11,159 nucleotides of DNA from positions 6,066-17,224 of the forward strand of contig DHHD01000060.1 of the NCBI GenBank assembly GCA_002403105.1, read 5' to 3'. The first letter of the stretch is position 1. Each line of letters begins with the position of its first letter. Origin of the DNA: Anaerolineaceae bacterium UBA4781. Its GTDB lineage: Bacteria; Chloroflexota; Anaerolineae; Anaerolineales; Anaerolineaceae. This document shows positions 1-6,777 of this stretch, one piece after another. The translations under genes were made by a program, and so were the position numbers. The notes under the pieces were generated by a model. It had not been told where the DNA came from and did no database searches. It saw only the letters and a program-made list of their open reading frames with translations.

Positions 1-792
1 ACCCTGGATTTCGGGAATGCCTTAACCAGGGGAGAAAGACCGATTATCGAGGAATTGGGAGAAAAACTTCCGGCAACCTTGGAGCTTTCTATTCCGGCAA
101 TGGCCTTCGCTGTTATATTTGGTATTGGCTTTGGTGCAGTGGCTGCAAAAAATCGCAAAAAACCGGCTGATTATGGCATCCGTTTATTTAGTATCTTTAT
201 TTATTCAATTCCTATATTCTTTCTGGGACTTGTTTTTCAAATAATTTTTGGAGTACGCCTGAATCTATTACCTCTTTCGGGAAGGATGGACTCGATCTTG
301 TTAACCACTTTTGAATCAAAAACGAATTTTTATATCCTTGATTCGATTTTGACTCAAAATTGGGCAGCATTAAAATCAACTCTTTTGCATTTGATCTTGC
401 CCTCGCTTACCCTGGGATTGTCGCTAACGGGTGTTTTTATACGATTGACACGGGTCAATATGATCGAGATGATCAAATCGGATTTTATAACGGCAGGGAG
501 GGCACGCGGAATCTCGGAGAAACGGTTGGTTTATAAACATTCTTTGCGAAATACTTTCATTCCCATCCTAACGATCATTGGTTTGCAGATGGCAATGTTG
601 ATCGCTGGCGCCGTCCTCACCGAAACAACCTTTTCGTGGCCGGGAATGGGGCGTTATCTGGTTGACCGAATTGCACTGCGAGATTATACGGCTGTTCAAT
701 CCACCATTGGTGTTTTTGCATTATTTGTCGCTCTTATCTCTCTTGTGATGGATATTTTATATGCTCTTATTGATCCGCGTATCCGTTATTAA
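1..792 (+). CDS. dppB: ABC transporter permease, DppB/OppB type (5' end outside window)
   Basis: Membrane permease subunit of a peptide/nickel-family (Dpp/Opp) ABC importer. The reading frame is open from base 1, and the residues before the first possible start codon (TTG at 55) already match the family (DFGNAL, then a Glu-rich stretch, then LPATLEL). The gene therefore starts upstream, and 263 C-terminal residues are present. Visible are several hydrophobic segments, the conserved LPLSGR and LPSLTLGL stretches of DppB proteins, and the cytoplasmic EAA-type loop (GRARGISEKR, about bases 496-525) that contacts the ATPases. The ending DPRIRY is typical of the family. The second permease starts 29 bases downstream, and the two should form a heterodimeric channel. 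The symbol names the family position; the substrate (peptides, sugars or metal chelates) cannot be read from the sequence. Confidence 0.93.
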   Translation, partial: TLDFGNALTRGERPIIEELGEKLPATLELSIPAMAFAVIFGIGFGAVAAKNRKKPADYGIRLFSIFIYSIPIFFLGLVFQIIFGVRLNLLPLSGRMDSILLTTFESKTNFYILDSILTQNWAALKSTLLHLILPSLTLGLSLTGVFIRLTRVNMIEMIKSDFITAGRARGISEKRLVYKHSLRNTFIPILTIIGLQMAMLIAGAVLTETTFSWPGMGRYLVDRIALRDYTAVQSTIGVFALFVALISLVMDILYALIDPRIRY

Positions 793-821
793 CAACAAAA
801 CATAAGAATTGGGAATTTTTG

Positions 822-2078
822 ATGAATAGTAAAAAAGAAATTCAAAGTGACAGTGTACCCGAATGGCAGTTGGAATTGGATAAAGTAGGGTTTGTTAGAA
901 AGCTATTTCTGGCAAGAAAATGGTACAAAGGCGATTGGTGGTTTGTTCTGATCAGTGCCATTCTTTTAGTTTTCATAATTCTTTTGGGTATCTTCCCGCA
1001 GTGGTTTGCGCCGTACGATCCAAGAGAAGAAGTCGGACCATCTTTGTTAAAACCTGGTGAGAAGACACCCAGTTTTCTATTGTTAACCAGTAATGAGAAT
1101 CCGGCAGAGACTTTTCAAGATATTGCTGATAAGACCAATAAGATCGGTTATCTCATGGGCAGTCAGGCTACACAGACCATCCGGGATACTGTTGATCGCC
1201 TGAATGAACAATCTGAAGAAGAGGGCACAGGGATCCGCTATAACCCAAGAGGTGCACGATTTGAAACTGTTCAAGAAGGATTGGAAGCTCTTACTCAAGG
1301 CGAGATTGATGGTTTCGTTGCCACCGAGGTAGAGCTTGGAACTGCTCTTGAACAGTATCCAAACGTCAGTATATTGGAAGAAATGCGCAGCAGTAAAGCT
1401 GAATCTTTTACATTAGGAACCAATCAGCTCGGGCAGGATATTCTCAGCCGTATTATTTGGGGAACCAGGATTGCATTGATAGTCGGGCTCAGTTCTGCGC
1501 TCATTTCATTTGTGATCGGTGTACCGCTGGGTCTTTTCAGCGGTTTTATTGGGGGTCCGCTAGATCGCATTCTAACGCTCATCATGGATAGTCTGTATAC
1601 TTTCCCTGGATTGATCTTGGCTATTGCAATTGCTTCCGTTCTGGGTGCAGGGATGGGAAATATTATCGTTGCGATCGCTGTTATTTATATCCCAACCTAC
1701 TTTCGCATAGTTCGTGGTCAAACTCTAACCGTGAAAAATGAATTGTATGTGGAAGCGGCGAAGAGTCTTGGAACAAAAATGAAAACAATATTGTTGAAAT
1801 ACATATTCCCTAATGTATTGCCTTCAGTGGTTATCATCTTTTCAGTGAATGTGGCAGATGCCATTTTAACAGAAGCAGGATTGAGCTTTATCGGATTAGG
1901 ACTTCCCCCAGATACCCCCGATTGGGGCATCGACCTGGCACGTGGGCAAGACTATGTGCGCAGTGCCTGGTGGTTGATCACTTTTCCAGGTGGAATGGTC
2001 AGCCTGGTAACCCTGGCATTTAGTATGTTGGGTGAGAGTTTATCAGAAATACTCAACCCGCGTTTGTCGGAGTTATAA
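822..2078 (+). CDS. dppC: ABC transporter permease, DppC/OppC type, with extracytoplasmic insertion
   Basis: Second permease of the Dpp/Opp importer, 418 residues; family members are usually about 280-310. ATG 822 is preferred over the adjacent TTG 819 because it is a standard codon, with GGGA at 811-814 seven bases upstream. Order: cytoplasmic N-terminus; first membrane segment about residues 40-58; APYDP 63-67; a long insertion about 75-193; the family motif GTNQLGQD 199-206; the permease core with further membrane segments; the EAA loop starting at E321 (EAAKSLGTK); LNPR near the end. In ordinary DppC proteins APYDP and GTDxLGRD lie about 20-30 residues apart, here about 130. The inserted part resembles one lobe of a solute-binding protein. 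The frame is continuous and the core is intact, so the protein is probably functional. One base separates its stop from the next start. Confidence 0.93.
   Translation: MNSKKEIQSDSVPEWQLELDKVGFVRKLFLARKWYKGDWWFVLISAILLVFIILLGIFPQWFAPYDPREEVGPSLLKPGEKTPSFLLLTSNENPAETFQDIADKTNKIGYLMGSQATQTIRDTVDRLNEQSEEEGTGIRYNPRGARFETVQEGLEALTQGEIDGFVATEVELGTALEQYPNVSILEEMRSSKAESFTLGTNQLGQDILSRIIWGTRIALIVGLSSALISFVIGVPLGLFSGFIGGPLDRILTLIMDSLYTFPGLILAIAIASVLGAGMGNIIVAIAVIYIPTYFRIVRGQTLTVKNELYVEAAKSLGTKMKTILLKYIFPNVLPSVVIIFSVNVADAILTEAGLSFIGLGLPPDTPDWGIDLARGQDYVRSAWWLITFPGGMVSLVTLAFSMLGESLSEILNPRLSEL
1044..1400 (+). other. Domain insertion resembling lobe 2 of a type 2 periplasmic binding protein
   Basis: Residues about 75-193 of the DppC-type permease. 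The segment has the pattern of SBP_bac_3-type binding proteins: a short entry (ETFQDIADKTN) comparable to the usual 'DLKGKKVGV' stretch, IGYLMGSQATQTI comparable to 'VGVQKGST', then a helix-rich stretch, then LEALTQGEIDGFVATE comparable to 'ALxxGRVDAxVxD', then YPNVSILEE. In such proteins lobe 2 is one contiguous middle segment, so it could be inserted as a unit. Topology places it outside the membrane, between membrane segment 1 and the permease core. The similarity is judged by eye. Confidence 0.55.
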
Positions 2079-2079
2079 A

Positions 2080-3075
2080 ATGGAAAAAGAAAAATTAGTA
2101 AAGATCAGAGATCTGTCGGTATCGTATCAAACACGTATTGGTACTGTTAGTGCGGTAGACCATGTGAGTTTTGATATTTACAAAGGAGAGATCTTAGGAC
2201 TGGTTGGAGAGAGTGGCTGTGGGAAAAGTACATTTGGGAAAGCCTTGCTGCGAATGATCGATCCACCCGGTGAGATATCGAGTGGCGAGATTATTTTTAA
2301 TGGCGAGAATATCATGGAATATGACTATGATCGTTTGCGTGATTTTCGCGGCAGACGCGCCAGTATGATCTTTCAAGACCCTATGACCTCTTTGAATCCG
2401 GTTCAACGGGTTGATGAACATCTCATTGAAACCATCCAGGTGCATGAACCACGAACAAAACAAAACCTGGCTCTGCAGCGTTCGAAAGTGATGATCGAAC
2501 GATTAGGAATTGGAATGGAACGGCTGCTCAGCTACCCCCATCAATTATCCGGTGGAATGCGCCAGCGAGTAATGACCGGAATTGGTTTGATCCTCAATGC
2601 TGATTTGATCATCGCTGATGAAGCGACTACTTCGCTGGATGTGATCGTCGAAGCCAAACTGGCTGACCAACTGCGAGAGATCAGAAATGATTTTGGGGTG
2701 AGTTTGTTATTGATCACCCATAATATTGCTCTTGTTGCAGAGATGGCCGATCGTATCGCAGTAATGTACGCCGGGCATCTGGTTGAGATCGGTGATATTT
2801 ATAAAGTTTTTGAAAAACCAAAACATCCTTATACTCAAGGTTTGCTGGCTTCTGTACCAAATATTCGGTTTGATACAAAAGAACAATTATATAAAATGCC
2901 AGGTGAACCGCCAAACCTTACCCATCCGCCCCTCGGATGCCGGTTCCATCCCCGCTGCCCCCATGCCCTGCCGATCTGTTCGCAGCGCGAACCTTCATTA
3001 TTGGAGATCGAAGCGGGTTGGTCAGTGCAGTGCTGGTTGTATCAGAAACAGTCAAACGAAGAGAGAAGTGATTAG
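2080..3075 (+). CDS. dppD: Dipeptide/oligopeptide ABC transporter ATP-binding protein, DppD type
   Basis: Cytoplasmic ATPase that powers the importer, 331 residues. ATG 2080 is chosen because GGAG at 2069-2072 lies seven bases upstream and homology begins at once; the longer in-frame extension back to 2032 would overlap dppC. Motifs: Walker A GESGCGKST (43-51), Q-loop IFQDPM (Q99), signature LSGGM (156-160), Walker B LIIADE (176-181), H-loop H214. The residue after Walker B is Ala182 (DEATTSLD) where most family members have Pro. The C-terminal oligopeptide-transporter extension has GCRFHPRC and further cysteines (C287, C293, C300, C318), a pattern that in some family members binds an iron-sulfur cluster. 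It pairs with the second ATPase three bases downstream. Confidence 0.95.
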   Translation: MEKEKLVKIRDLSVSYQTRIGTVSAVDHVSFDIYKGEILGLVGESGCGKSTFGKALLRMIDPPGEISSGEIIFNGENIMEYDYDRLRDFRGRRASMIFQDPMTSLNPVQRVDEHLIETIQVHEPRTKQNLALQRSKVMIERLGIGMERLLSYPHQLSGGMRQRVMTGIGLILNADLIIADEATTSLDVIVEAKLADQLREIRNDFGVSLLLITHNIALVAEMADRIAVMYAGHLVEIGDIYKVFEKPKHPYTQGLLASVPNIRFDTKEQLYKMPGEPPNLTHPPLGCRFHPRCPHALPICSQREPSLLEIEAGWSVQCWLYQKQSNEERSD

Positions 3076-3078
3076 ATT

Positions 3079-4098
3079 ATGAGTGGAATGGATGACCGTA
3101 AAACGAACGAGGATTTCATCCTTGAATTGCAAAATATAAAAAAATATTTTCCTATCCAGAAGACCCTTCTTGATCAAATTTTCGTTGGACGGATTGATTA
3201 TGTCCGTGCAGTTGATGACATATCGATTAATGTTCGGAGGGGTGAAGCGTTTGGTCTGGCAGGCGAAAGCGGAAGTGGAAAAACTACCATTGGCAGATTA
3301 TCTATCGGTCTCGAAGAATTAACAGAAGGCAAAGTAATTTTTAATGGAACCGACCTTGCTTCTCTAAAAAAAGAAGAATTGCGTAAATTACGTCAAAAAA
3401 TGCAGGTGATCTTTCAAGATCCCATGGCGTCCCTTAATCCACGCATGACATTAGGAACGTCCGTGATGCAAGGGTTGCTGATTCACTACCCTGAAAAAGC
3501 TGATCAACACCGTGATATGGTTGTATCTATTTTTGAAAAAGTTGGGTTGACTCCAGCGAATTTTTATATAAATAAATATCCACATCAAATTTCAGGCGGG
3601 CAAAGACAAAGAGTGGTCATCGCACGTGCATTAATAACCAGACCAGATTTGGTGCTTGCAGATGAACCGGTGGCAATGGCAGATGTAAGTGTACGCGCAT
3701 TATTGTTGGACCTGATGGTTCAATTGAAGAAAGAATTCAATCTTACTTATTTATTCATCACGCATGACTTGGCAACTGCCAAATATATTTGTGATCGAAT
3801 TGGAATTTTATATTTAGGGAAATTGGCTGAAGTAGCTACGGTCCAAGAAGTTTATCAAAAACCAATGCACCCGTATACAAAAGCACTTCTGGCGGCTGTT
3901 CCTGTTCCCAATCCTCGCAAACGGCGGACTGAACCCATGCCAGAAGGCGAGATTCCCAATCCAATCAATCCGCCATCTGGCTGCCGATTTCACCCACGTT
4001 GCCCCCTTGCCAGTGAAGAATGTTCAATGATCGAACCGAAATTAGAGGAATTAGAGCCTGGGCATTTTGTAGCCTGTCATCACGCGCAACTGGGTTGA
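3079..4098 (+). CDS. dppF: Dipeptide/oligopeptide ABC transporter ATP-binding protein, DppF type
   Basis: Second ATPase of the importer, 339 residues. ATG 3079 follows the dppD stop by three bases; ATG 3088 (MDDRK) is an alternative start with GAGTGGA just before it. Motifs: Walker A GESGSGKTT (62-70), Q-loop IFQDPM (Q113), signature ISGGQ (171-175), Walker B LVLADE (191-196), H-loop H229. The D-loop reads PVAMADVS, where the family normally has S-A/M-L-D, so the Leu is replaced by Ala. The C-terminal extension carries GCRFHPRC and cysteines C302, C308, C315 and C333, as in DppD. It is the last gene of the operon. The 141 bases to the next gene show no convincing intrinsic terminator. Confidence 0.95.
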   Translation: MSGMDDRKTNEDFILELQNIKKYFPIQKTLLDQIFVGRIDYVRAVDDISINVRRGEAFGLAGESGSGKTTIGRLSIGLEELTEGKVIFNGTDLASLKKEELRKLRQKMQVIFQDPMASLNPRMTLGTSVMQGLLIHYPEKADQHRDMVVSIFEKVGLTPANFYINKYPHQISGGQRQRVVIARALITRPDLVLADEPVAMADVSVRALLLDLMVQLKKEFNLTYLFITHDLATAKYICDRIGILYLGKLAEVATVQEVYQKPMHPYTKALLAAVPVPNPRKRRTEPMPEGEIPNPINPPSGCRFHPRCPLASEECSMIEPKLEELEPGHFVACHHAQLG

Positions 4099-4180
4099 AA
4101 ACTATCGTTGTATCAAGAGCATTACCTTTTTTATCAAGAAATCTAATTAAATCTGGGGTAAATTATAGCTCCCGAGAATC

Positions 4181-4209
4181 TTCCTTATTAAATTGAAAAA
4201 TTGTACAAT
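4181..4209 (+). promoter_or_regulatory. Possible promoter of the lipoprotein gene
   Basis: TACAAT at 4204-4209 is a reasonable -10 element. The only correctly spaced -35 candidate (TTCCTT, 4181-4186, 17-base spacer) is weak; TTGAAA at 4193 is too close. A start near 4216 would leave a leader of about 24 bases containing the GAGGAG ribosome site at 4227-4232. The remaining intergenic sequence from 4099 is AT-rich with nothing else recognisable. Confidence 0.35.
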
Positions 4210-4239
4210 AAAGGCGAATGATAAACGAGGAGAACTGTA

Positions 4240-4935
4240 ATGAAAAGATTACTAATGCTGATCGCGGTTTGTCTTCTATTTGCAGGTTGTGCACCTGCAC
4301 CTGAACCTACTCCAACTCCTATCCCCCCAACGAATACACCATTACCCACTTCCACCCCTCTTCCCAGCCCTACTGCAACTGAAATTCCTGTGCAGCCAAC
4401 TGCGGCAAGCACTGGATATATCGTCATTGAAGGGAATGGTGTTTCTATTACTGTACCTGATACATATATCGGTGGCAGTGAAGAGGATATTCAACTTGTA
4501 ATGGAAACAATGAAGGGGATGGGAGGTGCCTACACGGAAGCCGCGGAGATGATCGAAGAAAATCCGGGATTATATTTAATTTTTGCGTATGATACCAAAA
4601 TGGGTGCTTCGGGTTCACTGACCAATTTTAATGTAACAACCCTGCAGATTCCCTCTGGCATCACCCTCGAAAGCCAGCTCCCTTCATTGATTGATTACTA
4701 TGAACAAATTGGCGGAACGGATATAGAATCACAAGCCTGCACCCACGAAGATCATGATTGTTTTGCGGTCTATGTTACGATCGCGAACCAGGGAATGACC
4801 ATGCGTTTGCTGCAGTATTTGATACATGAGGGAGTGGATATTTATGCAGTGACATTTGGAACCGACATTTCCGAATTCACTGAACGCTATCCTGAATTTG
4901 CTGAGGCGTTCAGTACTTTCAAAATTATGGAATAA
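4240..4935 (+). CDS. Secreted lipoprotein with Pro/Thr linker, unknown function
   Basis: 231 residues. The start is fixed by GAGGAG at 4227-4232, seven bases before ATG. Residues 1-16 are a lipoprotein signal (MKRLL, hydrophobic core) ending in FAGC with Cys17 as the lipidated residue. Residues 18-56 are a low-complexity Pro/Thr linker (PTPTPIPPTNTPLPTSTPLP), a style common in Chloroflexota surface proteins. Residues 59-231 form one globular domain of mixed strands and helices. Two cysteines (C167, C174) lie seven apart and could form a disulfide. The end, with a strand IYAVTFGT followed by a helix and AFSTFKI, resembles the last strand-helix-strand of PsbP/Mog1-like domains, but this is a by-eye impression. 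No close family is recognised. The gene appears monocistronic: own ribosome site, and a strong terminator 28 bases after the stop. No link to the ABC operon is shown. Confidence 0.8.
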   Translation: MKRLLMLIAVCLLFAGCAPAPEPTPTPIPPTNTPLPTSTPLPSPTATEIPVQPTAASTGYIVIEGNGVSITVPDTYIGGSEEDIQLVMETMKGMGGAYTEAAEMIEENPGLYLIFAYDTKMGASGSLTNFNVTTLQIPSGITLESQLPSLIDYYEQIGGTDIESQACTHEDHDCFAVYVTIANQGMTMRLLQYLIHEGVDIYAVTFGTDISEFTERYPEFAEAFSTFKIME

Positions 4936-4963
4936 CAACGTTTTTCATTCCAACAGTAACAAG

Positions 4964-5001
4964 AAAAACCTGTGCCGATATATCATATGCACAGGTTTTT
5001 T
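4964..5001 (+). terminator. Intrinsic terminator after the lipoprotein gene
   Basis: Perfect 12-base inverted repeat: AAAAACCTGTGC (4964-4975) and its complement (4989-5000), separated by a 13-base AT-rich loop and ending in a run of six T. The A-run on the left arm means it could also work on the minus strand. Confidence 0.85.
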
Positions 5002-5228
5002 ATGAAAGATGTTTGTGCTCAAGCATGTGCTGACTCTGGTATTGAGATGATCGAACCCACAGGTGGAATTGATGTCGACAATATAAGGGATGTGCTGAAT
5101 GTTTGTCTACAAACTGGAGTGAAGCATATCATGCCCATATTTACAGCAGCATTATTGATAAGGAAACCGGTCTTACCGATCCGGCTCTAGTTTTGAAAGT
5201 GATCCAGATAATAAAAGAAATGGTGTAA
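5002..5228 (+). pseudogene. Remnant of a KDGP aldolase family protein (C-terminal fragment, frameshifted)
   Basis: The first frame (5002-5133) reads MKDVCAQACADSGIEMIEP, then TGGIDVDNIRDVLN, ending GVKHIM. It resembles the C-terminal third of DgaF-like 2-dehydro-3-deoxy-6-phosphogluconate (KDGP) aldolases, where EPTGGIDxxN is a conserved signature. The expected continuation PHIYSSIIDKETGLT appears one frame over, from CAT at 5136 to TAA 5226-5228, and ends IIKEMV. A loss of one base near 5134-5136 explains this. Without correction, the first frame runs on through unrelated residues to a stop at 5188-5190. The N-terminal two thirds of the family is absent: the sequence to the left is the terminator of the lipoprotein gene. 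There is no ribosome site. It is read as a dead gene remnant; the family assignment is from memory of conserved motifs. Confidence 0.7.
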
Positions 5229-5260
5229 AGAACTTTTCAATTAGATTGATAGCAATTGTC

Positions 5261-5290
5261 AAAAACAAAAAAGCCCAATATGGGCTTTTT
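5261..5290 (-). terminator. Intrinsic terminator of the tRNA-Glu gene
   Basis: On the minus strand, AAAAAGCCCA (plus 5281-5290) pairs with TGGGCTTTTT (plus 5268-5277) around a 3-base loop, followed by more T residues. It begins eight bases after the tRNA 3' end. Confidence 0.85.
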
Positions 5291-5297
5291 AATTCTG

Positions 5298-5370
5298 TGC
5301 CCCCATGGGGATTCGAACCCCAGTTTTAGCCTTGAAGGGGCTGCGTCCTGGGCCTCTAGACGATGGGGGC
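5298..5370 (-). tRNA. tRNA-Glu (anticodon UUC), atypical C33
   Basis: A 73-base cloverleaf on the minus strand: acceptor GCCCCCA/TGGGGGC (7 pairs), TC, D stem GTCT/GGAC, anticodon stem CAGCC/GGCTA, loop CCTTCAA, 4-base variable loop AAAC, T stem TGGGG/CCCCA with loop TTCGAAT, and discriminator A73. The anticodon TTC (plus 5334-5336) reads GAA/GAG. CCA is not encoded. Oddities: base 33 is C (plus 5337 G) where U33 is nearly universal, and pair 27-43 is a C-A mismatch. All other stems are intact, and the gene has its own promoter and terminator. It may be a functional variant or an early pseudogene. Confidence 0.9.
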
Positions 5371-5380
5371 AGTGAGAAGT

Positions 5381-5409
5381 ATTTTAACATTTGATTTTGC
5401 ACAGGTCAA
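5381..5409 (-). promoter_or_regulatory. Sigma-70 type promoter of the tRNA-Glu gene
   Basis: On the minus strand, TTGACC (plus 5404-5409), a 17-base spacer, and TAAAAT (plus 5381-5386). The -10 element ends 10 bases before the mature tRNA 5' end at 5370, which fits a very short 5' leader. Confidence 0.8.
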
Positions 5410-5563
5410 GCAATTGGTGCATCATTTTTCTCCTAAAATCCGGAATGTCCTGAGGAAAAAAGGATAAGAGTGCCTGTTTGCGCGAAAGATACTTGTGCCT
5501 TGTGGTTTCTCGTTTATAAAACGGAAAACATTGTAAGAAAACTGTAAGATTTCAATTCTGTAA

Positions 5564-5592
5564 TTGACTACCGTAGAGCGCTATGTTACCAT
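5564..5592 (+). promoter_or_regulatory. Promoter of the yacL-cysS-rlmB operon
   Basis: TTGACT (5564-5569), a 17-base spacer, and TACCAT (5587-5592). Transcription would start near 5599. That excludes the in-frame ATG at 5583 and supports ATG 5658 as the real start. Between the tRNA promoter and this site (about 5410-5563) the sequence is AT-rich with no gene or clear hairpin seen. Confidence 0.6.
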
Positions 5593-5657
5593 TTCTTTAC
5601 GATTTTTATTATCTGGAATTTATCCTGAACTTTAACAACACCCGAAAGGATTTTTTC

Positions 5658-6773
5658 ATGAAGAACCAAAAAGGTACTGTACTTATTGCCCGGTTTTCCG
5701 GGCTGATCTTATTTTCATTATTAGGCATTTATTTAGGAAAATTTGTAGTCGAAAGTTTCGGCATTCAGGAGATCGAACTACGCTATGCCATGATCATTGG
5801 AGGCGTGGTGCTGGGAGCTATCGGTTTCCTCCTATTCCCCTATATCACTATCTTTCCAATTCAAGCCATTCGCAAGAATCTTGAAGACACACCCGGTCAA
5901 ACACTATTGATCGCTATGGTTGGATTGATCATTGGGTTGGTCATTGCGGCTCTGATTTCCATTCCTATTGGTGTACTGCCGGCACCGCTCAACAGCATTC
6001 TCATTGTTTTTTCGCTGGTTCTTTTCGCTTATCTGGGCGTCACCATTAGTGTCTCAAAACAGGAAGAAATTCGGGATCTGTTTTCCTTTACCCGACGGGA
6101 AAAGAAAGCAGGTTCCTCATCTAAAAAAACTTCCGGAATTGGTTGGAATAAAGAGTGTTCCATCCTGGTGGATACAAGTGTGATCATTGACGGGCGGGTA
6201 GCTGACATCGCCAAGACTGGATTCCTCCCTGCTACACTCATCATCCCGCATTTTGTATTGAATGAACTGCAATATATTGCTGATTCTGCTGAAAGCCTGC
6301 GTCGCCAGCGTGGCCGCCGTGGAATGGAAGTGCTCTCTGATCTGCAGAAGAACAAAAACATTAATGTGGTTTTGTCGGATATGGATGTGGAAAACGTACG
6401 AGAAGTGGATGAAAAGTTAGTGGTTCTGGCGCGCCAGATGAAAGCTCCTATTCTTACCAACGATTACAATTTGAATCGTGTGGCAGAACTGCAGGGTGTA
6501 CAGGTGTTGAATATCAACGAATTGGCGAATGCGGTTAAATCTATCTTGTTGCCTGGTGAAGTATTGAGTATCAAGGTTATTCAAGAAGGCAAAGAACAAG
6601 ATCAAGGGGTAGCTTATTTGGACGACGGCACCATGGTGGTGGTGGAAAATGGGCGCGATTATCTGGATAAAGAGATCCTGGTAACGGTAACCAAGGTGCT
6701 GCAAACCGCAGCCGGACGCATGATCTTCTCCAAGCCCGGCAGCTCCAATGGTAATGACAGCGATAAGGAGTAA
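5658..6773 (+). CDS. yacL: PIN/TRAM domain membrane protein, YacL type
   Basis: 371 residues. ATG 5658 has AAAGGA (5645-5650) seven bases upstream; the ATG at 5583 is further upstream but has no ribosome site and precedes the predicted transcription start. Residues about 10-132 hold four hydrophobic membrane segments. A basic linker follows (134-165), then a PIN nuclease-like domain (about 167-290) with its acidic residues visible: D172 in LVDTSVIIDG, E203 in LNELQYIADS, D251 and D269 in LTNDYNLNR, plus the RRGME stretch. Residues about 295-356 are a C-terminal TRAM-type RNA-binding domain. This matches B. subtilis YacL, a presumed membrane-bound ribonuclease whose substrate is not established. 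It is first in an operon with cysS and rlmB; the cysS ribosome site (AAGGAG, 6765-6770) overlaps its last codons. Confidence 0.92.
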   Translation: MKNQKGTVLIARFSGLILFSLLGIYLGKFVVESFGIQEIELRYAMIIGGVVLGAIGFLLFPYITIFPIQAIRKNLEDTPGQTLLIAMVGLIIGLVIAALISIPIGVLPAPLNSILIVFSLVLFAYLGVTISVSKQEEIRDLFSFTRREKKAGSSSKKTSGIGWNKECSILVDTSVIIDGRVADIAKTGFLPATLIIPHFVLNELQYIADSAESLRRQRGRRGMEVLSDLQKNKNINVVLSDMDVENVREVDEKLVVLARQMKAPILTNDYNLNRVAELQGVQVLNINELANAVKSILLPGEVLSIKVIQEGKEQDQGVAYLDDGTMVVVENGRDYLDKEILVTVTKVLQTAAGRMIFSKPGSSNGNDSDKE

Positions 6774-6777
6774 CGCA

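Noticed and set aside
4188..4427. Minus-strand open frame rich in Gly and Val opposite the lipoprotein start
   Set aside because: It is the antisense of the Pro/Thr linker (CCN/ACN codons read backwards as GGN/GTN); no ribosome site or homology.
4972..5190. A 72-residue plus-strand open frame as an intact small gene
   Set aside because: It starts inside the terminator stem and its family match switches frame at 5134-5136; better read as a pseudogene.
6029..6460. Long minus-strand open frame opposite yacL
   Set aside because: Antisense shadow of a clearly coding PIN domain; basic/Ser-rich composition, no motif.
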